Part shown: positions 54,512 through 63,067 of the stretch, one piece after another
Numbering within the stretch: the stretch's first letter is position 1
Layout of the letters: the number at the start of each line of letters is the position of its first letter
The notes under the pieces: model-generated
The model's input: the letters and a program-made list of their open reading frames with translations, nothing else
Database searches by the model: none
Told to the model about the DNA's origin: nothing
Source of the DNA: Comamonas testosteroni
GTDB lineage: Bacteria > Pseudomonadota > Gammaproteobacteria > Burkholderiales > Burkholderiaceae_C
Assembly (NCBI GenBank): GCA_008727115.1
Contig: CP044131.1
Span: forward strand, 2,976,001 to 3,040,000
DNA: 64,000 nt
Direction: 5' to 3'
Translations under genes and position numbers: made by a program

Positions 54512-54901
54512 ATGCTGTATGCGCTTGCAGTACTTTTTGCCTTTCAACTACTTGGGGAACTGGTAGTTCGCACGACCGACCTTCCTCTTCCCGGAGCACT
54601 TCTAGGCACCCTACTCCTGCTACTCGGTCTGCTTTTTTACAAGCGCTTGCCCAAGGCCCTGGAAGACACCGCACAGCTACTGCTCCAGAACATGATGCTA
54701 CTTTTCATTCCCGTCATCGCGGGTGTGATGCTGGAGTTTGATCATCTGCGCCGCGAATGGCTGCCGTTTGTCCTTGCCTGCATTGCCGGTGCTGCGGTTA
54801 CCTTTACAGCCACTGCCCTCACCTTCCGGTTCTTTTTGCAGCGCCAGGCGTCTCTGCAATCCCAGTCCAAAGGCGACTCTGAACTGGAGCAAAGCACATG
54901 A
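54512..54901 (+). CDS. LrgA/CidA-family holin-like membrane protein
   Basis: 129 residues, four helices (ALAVLFAFQLLGELVVRTTD; PGALLGTLLLLLGLLFY; LLFIPVIAGVMLEF; FVLACIAGAAVTFTATAL). DLPLPGALLGTLLLL and LLLQNMMLLFIPVIAGVM are LrgA/CidA signatures. Pore-forming holin-like protein linked to murein hydrolase control or, in other bacteria, to pyruvate/glycolate transport with LrgB. CAGGAG lies ten bases before the start. ATGA-type overlap with the next gene. Confidence 0.9.
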   Translation: MLYALAVLFAFQLLGELVVRTTDLPLPGALLGTLLLLLGLLFYKRLPKALEDTAQLLLQNMMLLFIPVIAGVMLEFDHLRREWLPFVLACIAGAAVTFTATALTFRFFLQRQASLQSQSKGDSELEQST

Positions 54902-55638
54902 GCACCTCATTGCTTGACCGCCTGCACTCGGCTTGGCTGAGCCTTGCTCAAGGCTCCCCTCTTCCATGGCTGGTATTGACTTTGCTGGTCTATCTAGCGG
55001 CCATGGCCGTCTACAAGAAAAGCGGCAGCCGCCCCATCTTGATTCCCGTATTCACCGGCGTAGTGGTCATCGTCAGCATTTTGATGTTGACTGGCACTCC
55101 CTATGAGACCTACCGCAGCGGCGTCTCTTTGCTGGGGCTGATGATTGGCCCCGCCACCGTTGCCTTGGCCATCCCTCTTTATGCGCAGCGAGAGCGCATC
55201 AAGCAGCTCTGGCTGCCTGTCAGTGTCGCCTTGCTGGTGGGCTGCCTGGTCGCACTGTTTTCCGCGTTGGGGATTGCATGGATCTTTGGCGGCTCGGAGG
55301 CCACACTCATCGCCGTAGCTCCAAAGTCTGCCACCATCCCCATTGCACTTCCCATGGCAGAGCGCTTTGGCGGCAAACCATCGCTGGCTGCTGTAGCCGT
55401 GGCTATCACCGGCATCAGCGGCACCATGATGGCTCCGCTTCTGTGCCGCTTTCTAAACCTCAAGGACCCTGCCGTACAAGGCTTTGCGCTAGGACTGACC
55501 GCCCACGCTATCGGCACTGCACGGGCCATTCAAGTCAACCCAACAACTGCTGCCTTTTCGGCCTTGGCCATGGGCCTGAACGGCATAGCCACCGCAGTGA
55601 TGATGCCACTGGTATTGAGCATCACGCCCTGGCTCTGA
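54898..55638 (+). CDS. LrgB/CidB-family membrane protein
   Basis: 246 residues with about seven hydrophobic helices. GVSLLGLMIGPATVALAIPL, VAPKSATIPIALPMAE and GLTAHAIGTARAIQ are typical of LrgB. Forms a unit with the overlapping LrgA gene, acting as anti-holin or metabolite channel in the inner membrane. No LytSR-like regulator is nearby. Confidence 0.92.
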   Translation: MSTSLLDRLHSAWLSLAQGSPLPWLVLTLLVYLAAMAVYKKSGSRPILIPVFTGVVVIVSILMLTGTPYETYRSGVSLLGLMIGPATVALAIPLYAQRERIKQLWLPVSVALLVGCLVALFSALGIAWIFGGSEATLIAVAPKSATIPIALPMAERFGGKPSLAAVAVAITGISGTMMAPLLCRFLNLKDPAVQGFALGLTAHAIGTARAIQVNPTTAAFSALAMGLNGIATAVMMPLVLSITPWL

Positions 55639-55811
55639 GGCTGCCCCAAGCCGCTAAAGCCAATGCGGCACAGCCACACCCGGAGCTTGGACCAGTTTAA
55701 GAACACTGGCGCATGCACTTGGCCATGCCTTGGCCTGGCGATCAACGGGCCAAGGCCGGCAAATACCGATCAATGCCGGCCACTCAAAGTGGAGCTCCCA
55801 GCACCAAGCCA

Positions 55812-55891
55812 AGTTCTCCCCACTCAAGACCTACAAGCTTGTGGACAAAGTTGACTGGCCAACTGGATAAGCAACTCAAGCCTTTGTTCTT
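55812..55891. repeat. Imperfect direct repeat, copy A
   Basis: Starts AGTTCTCCCCACTCAAGACC, then TACAAGCTTGTGGACAA, and a less similar AAGC-rich tail. The second copy is 195 bases downstream. Together they fill much of the 513-base gap 55,639-56,151, which otherwise shows no gene. Confidence 0.65.
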
Positions 55892-56006
55892 AAACGATTT
55901 TTCAGAACCCGCTTAATTTTTAAGCAAATTACAGTCTGTCATGCTCAAGTCCTGCAGAACATGTGCCTCATGGCAGCTCATAGTCGTCCCGACAGAGCTG
56001 TCTGTC

Positions 56007-56087
56007 AGTTCTCCCCATTAAACAGCTACAAGCTTGTGGACAAGCTCTAGCAACCGCTTGAATAAGCGACTTAACTCCTTGTCACAT
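56007..56087. repeat. Imperfect direct repeat, copy B
   Basis: AGTTCTCCCCATTAAACAGC followed by TACAAGCTTGTGGACAA, the same order as copy A. Both copies carry TGTGGACAA (55840-55848 and 56035-56043), one base off a DnaA box. Confidence 0.65.
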
Positions 56088-56090
56088 CAG

Positions 56091-56132
56091 AAAAAACGGG
56101 GTGCTGATTATTTTTTAATCAGCACCCCGTTT
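56091..56132 (-). terminator. Strong intrinsic terminator of tenA
   Basis: Perfect 17-bp stem (56094-56110 / 56116-56132), loop of five T, with a T-run following on the minus strand. It lies 19 bases past the tenA stop. Confidence 0.92.
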
Positions 56133-56151
56133 CAGCTAAGCCATCAGAAGC

Positions 56152-56823
56152 TCAACGCAGCGGCTGCAGCCAGTCTCCCAGTTGGTAGGCGCTGTCCCAG
56201 AACATCCACTCCAGGCGCGCCGCATCCTTGTATGCGGCATGCATGGCGGCACGCGTGGCTTCATTGGCATCAGCCGCCAAGCGGTTCACCGTGGCGCAGA
56301 CACCGCGCACTGCTGCATGGAATTCCTCGCTGGCATAGGTGTCCACCCAGACCTGATACGGGTTGTCCTTGGCCGATCGTGCATGAATGTCGCGCCCCAC
56401 TTCGGCGTAAATCCAAAAGCATGGCAGCAGCGCCGCCACCGCCACGGGGTAAGGCGCGCTCCATGCGGTGGCGACCAGAAAGTTCGTGTAGTGGTGGCAG
56501 GCAGGCGTCAGCGGTGTGGCGGCAAACTGATCGGGAGTGATGCCAAAGTCGCGCATAAAACCGTCGTGCAGACTGCGCTCCACCACCACAGCTTCGTTGG
56601 CCGCATTGGCAAACTGCACCACGCCTTCGGCGTTGTCGGACTTGGCAGCCGTCACCGCCAGCGCGCGGCCGTAGGCAACCAGGTAATGTGCATCCTGAAT
56701 CATGTAGTGGCGAAAGCGCTCTTGGCTCAGCGTGCCAGCGGCCAGCTCCTGGTTGAAGGGCAACTCCAGCGTGCTTTGAAACAGCGCCTGGTTGGCATCC
56801 CACAGGCTTTGGCTGAAAGACAT
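56152..56823 (-). CDS. tenA: TenA-family thiaminase II (thiamin salvage)
   Basis: 223 residues. Hydrolyses aminopyrimidine breakdown products of thiamin so that HMP can be reused. Asp44 (MIQDAHYL), catalytic Cys135 (ALLPCFWIYAEVG) and Glu205 (RLEWMFWDSAY) fall at the same numbers as in the well-studied Bacillus enzyme. All-helical, cytoplasmic. Single gene with its own terminator; no thi genes or TPP riboswitch are seen nearby. Confidence 0.95.
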   Translation of the reverse strand: MSFSQSLWDANQALFQSTLELPFNQELAAGTLSQERFRHYMIQDAHYLVAYGRALAVTAAKSDNAEGVVQFANAANEAVVVERSLHDGFMRDFGITPDQFAATPLTPACHHYTNFLVATAWSAPYPVAVAALLPCFWIYAEVGRDIHARSAKDNPYQVWVDTYASEEFHAAVRGVCATVNRLAADANEATRAAMHAAYKDAARLEWMFWDSAYQLGDWLQPLR

Positions 56824-56948
56824 GACGAATCTCCACTATAAAAATTCATAGCAGTCAGCGCTTTTACTGACTGGGGAAGCGGCCATTCTTGCCCAGATAC
56901 CTGCTCTTACCGCCCAAAGCCCGCCCGATATCAGGTCAAAGCTGTATT

Positions 56949-57923
56949 TCAGCGAGCAGTCCCCGGTTTTCCGCTTGCTGCCTTTTGTGCCTTGTCTTGC
57001 AGCCATTGACTGAACACCTTGAGCGCCGGCGAGGGCTGAGCCTCGGCCGCCAGCTCGGGCGTGACCAGGTAATAGGCGCGGTTGCCGCGCAGCGGCTGAG
57101 GGCAGGCAATGATGAGGTCGCCGCGCGCAATTTCCTGCTCGATCAGCATGGGCGGAATCAGCGCCACACCCAGCCCTTGGCTAGCAGCAACGGCCAGCAT
57201 GGAAAACAGCTCCAGCCGCATGCCGTCGAGCGCGCGGGGTGCATCGACATTCATGGCGTCAAACCATTGCCGCCAGCCCTGGGGGCGCGTACTTTGCTGC
57301 AGCAGCGGCAGACGTGCGATCACATCCGGCCCCACCGGCAGCCAGGCACGGCCCGGGTCGCGCTGCTGGGCCGTGGCCAGCAACTGTGGGCTGCAGACGG
57401 GAACGACCTCTTCGTCCATCAGCCACTGGGCCTGCACGCCGGGCCAGCGTGCGACCTGCTCGGGGGTGCCAGCGTAGAGGGCTGCATCAAACACCGTGTC
57501 GGCAAACAGAAAAGGCCGGGTCTGCACATCGATATGCACGGTAATGTCGGGGTGCTGCTGGGCCAGCTGCGGCAGGCGCGGCAGCAGCCAGCGCGTGGCA
57601 AAGGTGGGCACGGCAGCCAGATTGATGGGGCCACCCTCGCCCTGGTGGCTCATCAAATCCAGCGTGTCGCGCTCCAGCCCCTGCAACCAGCGTCCGACCT
57701 GGGTGGCGTAATGCCGGCCCGCATCGGTGAGCAGCACGCCGTGGCGGGTACGCTTGAACAGCGCCACGCCCACAAACTCCTCCAGCGCAATGATCTGGCG
57801 CGAGACGGCGCTTTGCGTCAGCGACAGCTCCTGTGCCGCCTTGGTGTAGCTGATATGGCGGGCAGCAGATTCAAAACAGGCCAAAGCCTGCGTGGAGGGG
57901 AGAACTCTTCGCATACTTTTCAT
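56949..57923 (-). CDS. LysR-type regulator, probably of glutaryl-CoA degradation (GcdR-like)
   Basis: 324 residues. N-terminal winged helix (about 12-70: LACFESAARHISYTKAAQEL, LTQSAVSRQIIALEEFVGV) and effector-binding domain (about 95-300; INLAAVPTFATRWLLPRLPQ, as in GcvA-type LysR). Divergent from glutaryl-CoA dehydrogenase, which it likely controls; glutarate/glutaryl-CoA as effector is inference. Dyads in the 188-base gap are candidate binding sites. Confidence 0.88.
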   Translation of the reverse strand: MKSMRRVLPSTQALACFESAARHISYTKAAQELSLTQSAVSRQIIALEEFVGVALFKRTRHGVLLTDAGRHYATQVGRWLQGLERDTLDLMSHQGEGGPINLAAVPTFATRWLLPRLPQLAQQHPDITVHIDVQTRPFLFADTVFDAALYAGTPEQVARWPGVQAQWLMDEEVVPVCSPQLLATAQQRDPGRAWLPVGPDVIARLPLLQQSTRPQGWRQWFDAMNVDAPRALDGMRLELFSMLAVAASQGLGVALIPPMLIEQEIARGDLIIACPQPLRGNRAYYLVTPELAAEAQPSPALKVFSQWLQDKAQKAASGKPGTAR

Positions 57924-57994
57924 GCAATCAATGCATCAATAAAATCAAAAACAAAGTAGAAACCCTAATAAATTCATTTATACATGCGTTTTAC

Positions 57995-58008
57995 TCATCC
58001 ATAGATGA
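57995..58008. promoter_or_regulatory. Candidate LysR operator dyad
   Basis: TCATC-CATA-GATGA, a T-N11-A-compatible inverted repeat in the divergent region between the LysR gene and gcdH. Further ATGCATCAATAAA-type AT-rich sequence lies at about 57,930-57,945. Confidence 0.4.
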
Positions 58009-58111
58009 TTATTCATCGTTTGCCCAGAGGAGTTTCGGAGTCCTAATATGTGTGCATGCACTCAGGCGACAACCCGCCTGAAGACCAACACTTTGTATTC
58101 AGGAGAAGAAC

Positions 58112-59302
58112 ATGGCAAATGGCTACCAGTGGGATGACTGCTTCCAACTCGACCAGCAATTGACCGAGGACGAGCGCATGATCCGCGACGCCGCTCGCGA
58201 CTACTGCCAGGACAAGCTCAAGCCCCGCGTGCAAGCCATGTTCCGCAATGAATCGGTCGATTTGTCCATCTTCCGTGAGATGGGCGAGCTGGGCCTGCTG
58301 GGCCCCACCATCCCCACACAATACGGCGGTGCAGGCCTGAACTATGTGAGCTACGGCCTGGTGGCGCGCGAAATTGAGCGCGTGGACTCCGGCTACCGCT
58401 CCATGGCGTCCGTGCAGTCTTCTCTGGTGATGGTGCCCATCAACGAATTCGGCACCGAAGCGCAGAAGATGAAGTACCTGCCCAAGCTGGCAACGGGCGA
58501 ATTCATCGGCTGCTTTGGCCTGACCGAGCCCGACCACGGCTCCGACCCCGGCTCCATGGCCACGCGTGCCTACAAGGTGGACGGCGGCTACAAGCTCAAG
58601 GGCAACAAGATGTGGATCACGAACAGCCCCGTGGCCGACGTGTTCGTGGTCTGGGCCAAGGAAGTGGCCGAAGACGGCACCGTGGGCCAGATTCGCGGCT
58701 TCATTCTGGACAAGGGCATGAAGGGCCTGAGCGCCCCCGCCATCCACGGCAAGGTGGGCCTGCGCGCCTCCATCACCGGTGAAATCGTGATGGACGATGT
58801 GTTCTGCCCCGAAGAAAACGCCTTCCCCGATGTGCGCGGCCTCAAGGGTCCGTTCACCTGCCTGAACAGCGCCCGCTACGGCATCGCCTGGGGCGCGTTG
58901 GGCGCGGCAGAAGACTGCTGGCACACCGCCCGCCAGTACACGCTGGACCGCAAGCAGTTCGGCCGCCCTCTGGCCGCCAACCAGCTGATTCAGAAGAAGC
59001 TGGCCGATATGCAGACCGAAATCACGCTGGGCCTGCAAGCCGTGCTGCGCGTGGGCCGCATGAAGGACGAAGGCCAGAACGTGATCGAAGTGACCTCGCT
59101 GGTCAAGCGCAACAACTGCGGCAAGTCGCTGGACATTGCCCGCATGGCGCGCGACATGCTGGGCGGCAACGGCATCTCCGACGAGTTCGGTGTGGCCCGC
59201 CACCTGGTGAACCTGGAAGTGGTCAACACCTATGAAGGCACGCACGATGTGCATGCACTCATCCTTGGCCGTGCACAGACTGGCATCGCGGCGTTTAACT
59301 GA
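58112..59302 (+). CDS. gcdH: Glutaryl-CoA dehydrogenase
   Basis: 396 residues; AGGAGAAG precedes the ATG. Oxidatively decarboxylates glutaryl-CoA to crotonyl-CoA with FAD (lysine, tryptophan, benzoate-type pathways). [59 protein letters not shown] and the catalytic Glu near 375 in [17 protein letters not shown] are those of GCDH rather than other acyl-CoA dehydrogenases. Works with the downstream CoA-transferase, which would activate glutarate. Confidence 0.96.
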   Translation: MANGYQWDDCFQLDQQLTEDERMIRDAARDYCQDKLKPRVQAMFRNESVDLSIFREMGELGLLGPTIPTQYGGAGLNYVSYGLVAREIERVDSGYRSMASVQSSLVMVPINEFGTEAQKMKYLPKLATGEFIGCFGLTEPDHGSDPGSMATRAYKVDGGYKLKGNKMWITNSPVADVFVVWAKEVAEDGTVGQIRGFILDKGMKGLSAPAIHGKVGLRASITGEIVMDDVFCPEENAFPDVRGLKGPFTCLNSARYGIAWGALGAAEDCWHTARQYTLDRKQFGRPLAANQLIQKKLADMQTEITLGLQAVLRVGRMKDEGQNVIEVTSLVKRNNCGKSLDIARMARDMLGGNGISDEFGVARHLVNLEVVNTYEGTHDVHALILGRAQTGIAAFN

Positions 59303-59304
59303 CA

Positions 59305-59401
59305 CCCCCTGAGGCGCTTTGCGCCTCCCCCTCTCTCTACGCGCTGCGCGCTATGGGAGGGGGACGGGAACTTCGCTGTGGGGCGGCCCTTGCTTGTTCC
59401 C
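59305..59401. repeat. Dispersed GC-rich intergenic repeat, family 1 (copy 5)
   Basis: CCCCCTGAGGCGCTTTGCGC start, an inserted TACGCGCTGCGCGCTA palindrome in the centre, GGGAGGGGGACGGGAACTTC and GGGGCGGCCCTTGCTTGTTC end. It begins two bases after the gcdH stop. Confidence 0.75.
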
Positions 59402-59493
59402 ACTCACCTCTGGGCGATGGCAACGTTGGATCGCGTTCCCTGCAAAAGGGCGATGCCAACTTTCCGCAATAAAAATTATCTCGCTACTGATTT

Positions 59494-59583
59494 GTTAGCT
59501 GGTACCGCTTTATTGGCATGGGTTTTAGGTAATTTTTTATCCAAAACCCATACCAATACAGCGCAAGCAGCTTCTGTTTTCAT
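59494..59583. repeat. Nested inverted-repeat element, family 2 (copy 4)
   Basis: Outer arms TTAGCTGGTACCGC and GCGCAAGCAGCTTCTG. Inner stem TGGCATGGGTTTT / AAAACCCATACCA with one mismatch, then a T-run. With the family 1 copy it fills the 323-base gap between gcdH and the CoA-transferase. Confidence 0.65.
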
Positions 59584-59625
59584 AGTTTCCGCAGTTCCCC
59601 GACTCGGCTTCTGGATTGATCTGAC

Positions 59626-60876
59626 ATGAACGCATCGACAACCACTCCCACAGGCGCACTGACTGGCATCAAGGTGCTGGATCTGTCGCGCGTGCTGGCG
59701 GGGCCCTGGGCCACGCAGATGCTGGCTGACCTGGGCGCCGATGTGATCAAGGTCGAGCGCCCTGTGGCCGGTGACGATACGCGCCACTGGGGGCCTCCGT
59801 TCCTCAAGGACGATGCGGGCAACGACACGCGCGAGGCCAGCTACTTCACGTCCTGCAACCGCAACAAGCGCAGCATCACCGTAGACATGTCCCACCCCGA
59901 AGGCCGCGCCCTGCTGCAGCGCATGGCGGCCGAGGCCGATGTGTTGGTGGAGAACTTCAAGACCGGGGGGCTCGCCCAGTACGGGCTGGACTACGAGAGC
60001 CTGAAGAGCGCCAACCCGCGCCTGATTTACTGCTCCATCACCGGCTTTGGCCAGGACGGCCCTTATGCCGAGCGCGCTGGCTACGACCTGATGGTGCAAG
60101 CCATGTGCGGGCTGATGAGCATTACCGGCCAGGCCGATGACCAGCCCGGCGGAGGCCCGCTGAAGGTAGGTGTGGCGGTCATCGATGTGTTCACGGGCCT
60201 CTATGCCAGCAATGCAATTTTGGCGGCGCTGAACGCTCGTCACACAACGGGCGAAGGCCAGTACATCGACATGGCCTTGCTGGACGTGGGCATGGCCGTG
60301 CTGGCCAATCAGGCTGCAGGCTTTCTGGCCACCGACAAGGCCCCAGGCCGCGCCGGCAATATTCACCCCAGCCTGGCGCCCTATCAGGACTTTCCCACGC
60401 TGGACGGCAATGTGCTGCTGGCCATTGGCAACGACGGCCAGTTCGCACGTTTCTGCGCGGCCATCGGCCAGAACGGCTGGGCGCAGGATGAGCGCTTTGC
60501 CACCAACACCGCCCGCGTACAGAACCGCACTGCGTTGCTGGATCTGATGGGGCCTGTGATGCTGCAGCGCACTACCGCCGACTGGATTGCACTGCTGGAA
60601 GACAAGGCCGTGCCCTGCGGCCCCATCAACACCATTGCCCAGGCATTTGAAGACCCCCAGGTCAAGGCACGCGGCATTCACAAAACCCTGCCACGTCAGA
60701 CGGGCGACGGCATCAGCCAGGTGGCCACCGTGGCCAACCCCATGCGCCTGTCCGCCACACCGGTCAGCTATCGCAGCGCACCACCCGCGCTGGGCCAGCA
60801 CACCGACGAGGTATTGCACGAATTCGGGCTTGAGGACAGTGCGATTGAAGCACTGCGCAAGCAGGGAGTGCTTTGA
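59626..60876 (+). CDS. CaiB/BaiF (class III) CoA-transferase, probably glutarate CoA-transferase
   Basis: 416 residues. [20 protein letters not shown] (about 14-33), [32 protein letters not shown] with the catalytic Asp of class III enzymes, and the C-terminal [13 protein letters not shown] are family landmarks. Position behind gcdH matches the common gcdH/SUGCT pairing, so glutarate activation with succinyl-CoA is the likely reaction. The substrate is inferred from context. Confidence 0.9.
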   Translation: MNASTTTPTGALTGIKVLDLSRVLAGPWATQMLADLGADVIKVERPVAGDDTRHWGPPFLKDDAGNDTREASYFTSCNRNKRSITVDMSHPEGRALLQRMAAEADVLVENFKTGGLAQYGLDYESLKSANPRLIYCSITGFGQDGPYAERAGYDLMVQAMCGLMSITGQADDQPGGGPLKVGVAVIDVFTGLYASNAILAALNARHTTGEGQYIDMALLDVGMAVLANQAAGFLATDKAPGRAGNIHPSLAPYQDFPTLDGNVLLAIGNDGQFARFCAAIGQNGWAQDERFATNTARVQNRTALLDLMGPVMLQRTTADWIALLEDKAVPCGPINTIAQAFEDPQVKARGIHKTLPRQTGDGISQVATVANPMRLSATPVSYRSAPPALGQHTDEVLHEFGLEDSAIEALRKQGVL

Positions 60877-61618
60877 AATTTTTCAAACCAAGGCAGCTTC
60901 CCGAAAAAGAGGGCTCAAGCCCCAGGACGCAGGCAGTTCCACGAGTTCTGTACTGCAAATTACACATTCCAAGGAGACAGAAATGTTCAAACTCACAGCC
61001 ACTGTTCTGGCAGCCATGGCCTTTTGCGGTGCCGCACAGGCACAAAGCAATTACCCCAACAAGCCTATCCGCCTGCTGGTGCCCTTTGCCGCCGGCGGCA
61101 CAACCGACCTGATTGCCCGTGTCCTGTCCGAGCCCCTGAGCAAGGAACTGGGTCAGTCCGTCGTGGTGGAAAACAAGGGCGGCGGCGGCGGCAGCATCGG
61201 CGCAGCAGAAACCGCTCGCGCCAAGCCCGATGGCTACAACCTTGGCATTGCCACCGTGTCCACCACGGCCACCAACCCCGCCATCAACCCCAAGCTGCCC
61301 TACAACGCCTTCACCGACTTCACGCCCATCGTGAACATTGCGGCCACGCCCAACATCATTGCGGCCAACCCCAAGTTTGTCGGCAAGGACTACAAGAGCT
61401 TTCTGGCTGAAGTCAAGAAGAACCCCGGCAAGTACTCCTACGGCTCGCCCGGCACCGGCTCCATCGGTCACCTGATGATGGAAATGTTCATGCTGGCCAC
61501 CGGCACCGAGATGATCCACGTGCCCTACCGCGGCTCCGGCCCGGCCATCAATGATGCGGTTGCCGGTCAGATTCCTCTGTTGTTCGACAACTTTCCCTCC
61601 ACCCTGCCCTTCCTGAAG

Positions 61619-62651
61619 GGCTTTGTTGCATAAATCGGCCATAGGCCAAGGCATCCCCAATCCCAAATAGATTTACGCAGCAGCGACTGTCTGGGGCGTG
61701 CCCAGAGCGGTAAATTGATTGAGGATTGAAGCTCGGATGTGCAGCTCGGTCACCTGGCGCTCAAACGTCCTGGCCATGACCTTCTCGCCGAGTCGCTTGA
61801 AGCAATTCATCTTGGTCTCCACCAGTGACCTTCGGTGGTAGCCGCTCCAGCGTTTCCAGATAGCCCGCCCCAACTGCCTACACGCCTTGACCGCTTCATT
61901 GCGGTGAGCAAATGCCAGCCCTTTGCGCAGCTTCGCTCCTTTGCGCGGCGGGATGATTGGAATGGCTCCCCGCAGGTAGCACGCCTTATGTACATCCTGC
62001 GTGTCGTACGCCCCATCACCGGTAAAGCTAGCTATCTCTTCATTGCTTGGAATTTGACCTAGCAGGTCTGCTGCCATGGGCGAGTCGCCCACTTCATTGG
62101 TTGTTACTGCGATGGCCCGAATCTGCAGTGTCTGGGCATCAATACCCAGATGCACCTTGCGCCACTGGCGGCGGCTCTCGGCACCGTGCTTTTTGGTTTT
62201 CCACTCACCTTCGCCCAAGAACTTGATGCCCGTGGAGTCGGCCAGCATGTGCAAGCCTTTGTCACTTGCACGGTAGCGCACCTGCACATCCAAGCTCTTT
62301 TGCCTGCGACACACCGTGCTGTAGTCGGGCACTGGCCAATGCAGGCCTGCCATACCCAATAGCGACTCAACCAGGCCCAGTGTCTGGCGCAAGGGCTGGC
62401 CAAACAAGCACTTGATGGTCAGGCAAAACTGGATGGCCGCATCTGAGAACTTCTGGCAACGACCACGCTTGCCCGTGGGCCGAGCTAGCCACTGCATATC
62501 CCTATCGAGCCAAATGGTCAGCTCACCTCGCGCCTTCAACGCTGCGTTGTAAGCCTTCCAGTTCGTTGTGCGGTACTTAACCCGACCCCAGCTCGTCTCT
62601 CTCATCTCCCGAGCCTACCTCAGCTGCGACCGGCATTTGTGCAACAACGCC
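61619..62651 (-). mobile_element. IS5-family (IS903-group) insertion sequence, 1,033 bp
   Basis: The left end is GGCTTTGTTGCATAAATC (61619-61636). The right end on the other strand is GGCGTTGTTGCACAAATG, 15 of 18 positions identical. It is flanked by a perfect 9-bp direct repeat TTCCTGAAG (61610-61618 and 62652-62660), the duplication length expected for the IS903 group. One intact transposase gene on the minus strand. Confidence 0.96.
61673..62605 (-). CDS. IS903-group DDE transposase
   Basis: 310 residues, full length and without stops. TTNWKAYNAALKARGELTIW at the start, DDE residues in LADSTGIKFLGEGEW (Asp), FTGDGAYDTQDVHKA (Asp) and RRSLVETKMNCFKRLG (Glu). ESRRQWRKVHLGID and AIPIIPPRKGAKLRKG also match IS903 transposase. 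The element should therefore still be able to move. Confidence 0.95.
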   Translation of the reverse strand: MRETSWGRVKYRTTNWKAYNAALKARGELTIWLDRDMQWLARPTGKRGRCQKFSDAAIQFCLTIKCLFGQPLRQTLGLVESLLGMAGLHWPVPDYSTVCRRQKSLDVQVRYRASDKGLHMLADSTGIKFLGEGEWKTKKHGAESRRQWRKVHLGIDAQTLQIRAIAVTTNEVGDSPMAADLLGQIPSNEEIASFTGDGAYDTQDVHKACYLRGAIPIIPPRKGAKLRKGLAFAHRNEAVKACRQLGRAIWKRWSGYHRRSLVETKMNCFKRLGEKVMARTFERQVTELHIRASILNQFTALGTPQTVAAA

Positions 62652-63015
62652 TTCCTGAAGGACAAGCGCCTGACGCCCCTGGTGATCGCTGCTCCTCAGC
62701 GTCTGGCCGTGCTGCCCGATGTTCCTACACTGGCAGAAGTCGGAGCCCCTGGCGTGAACCGCATGGCCTACTACGGCATCGTCGGCCCCAAGAACATGCC
62801 CAAGGAAATCGTCAACAAGATCAATGCCGCCACGCTGAAGGTTCTGCAGGACCCTGCAGTGCGCAAGCGCATTGAAGATACCGGCTCGCTGATCGTTGCA
62901 GGCACACCCGAGAAGTTTGCCCAGGAAATCAAGGCCGAATACGCTGCTTACAAGGAAGTGGTGGACAAGCAAAAGCTGACCATGGAATAAGCGCCAGCCG
63001 CTTTCTGCTCATCTC

Positions 63016-63039
63016 ATCCCCGCCTAGCGGGGATTTTTT
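63016..63039. terminator. Intrinsic terminator between the Bug receptor and MFS genes
   Basis: ATCCCCGC (63016-63023) / GCGGGGAT (63027-63034), loop CTA, then a T-run on the plus strand. Mainly ends the Bug receptor transcript. Confidence 0.85.
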
Positions 63040-63067
63040 ATGTCCGCACCAAACGGTACGGCACTGG

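Larger units (their letters stand above)
60983..62990 (+). pseudogene. Bug/TctC-family tripartite tricarboxylate solute receptor, interrupted by an IS
   Basis: AAGGAGACAG precedes ATG 60983. N-terminal part: signal peptide ([20 protein letters not shown]), [20 protein letters not shown], and the ligand-region blocks [19 protein letters not shown] and [16 protein letters not shown]. The frame is cut at codon 212 by the IS and stops soon inside it. Behind the IS, from 62,661, it continues with DKRLTPLVIAAPQRLAVLPD and VPTLAEVGAPG to a stop at 62,988-62,990. Removing the element and one 9-bp duplicate restores a single frame of 321 residues, the normal length. The interrupted gene is probably inactive. 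It sits beside the glutarate genes, so a dicarboxylate ligand is possible. Confidence 0.93.

Noticed and set aside
53960-56045. Chromosomal origin of replication
   Set aside because: Only one consensus DnaA box and two near-matches, widely spaced, and no dnaA, dnaN, rpmH or parAB genes in the window.
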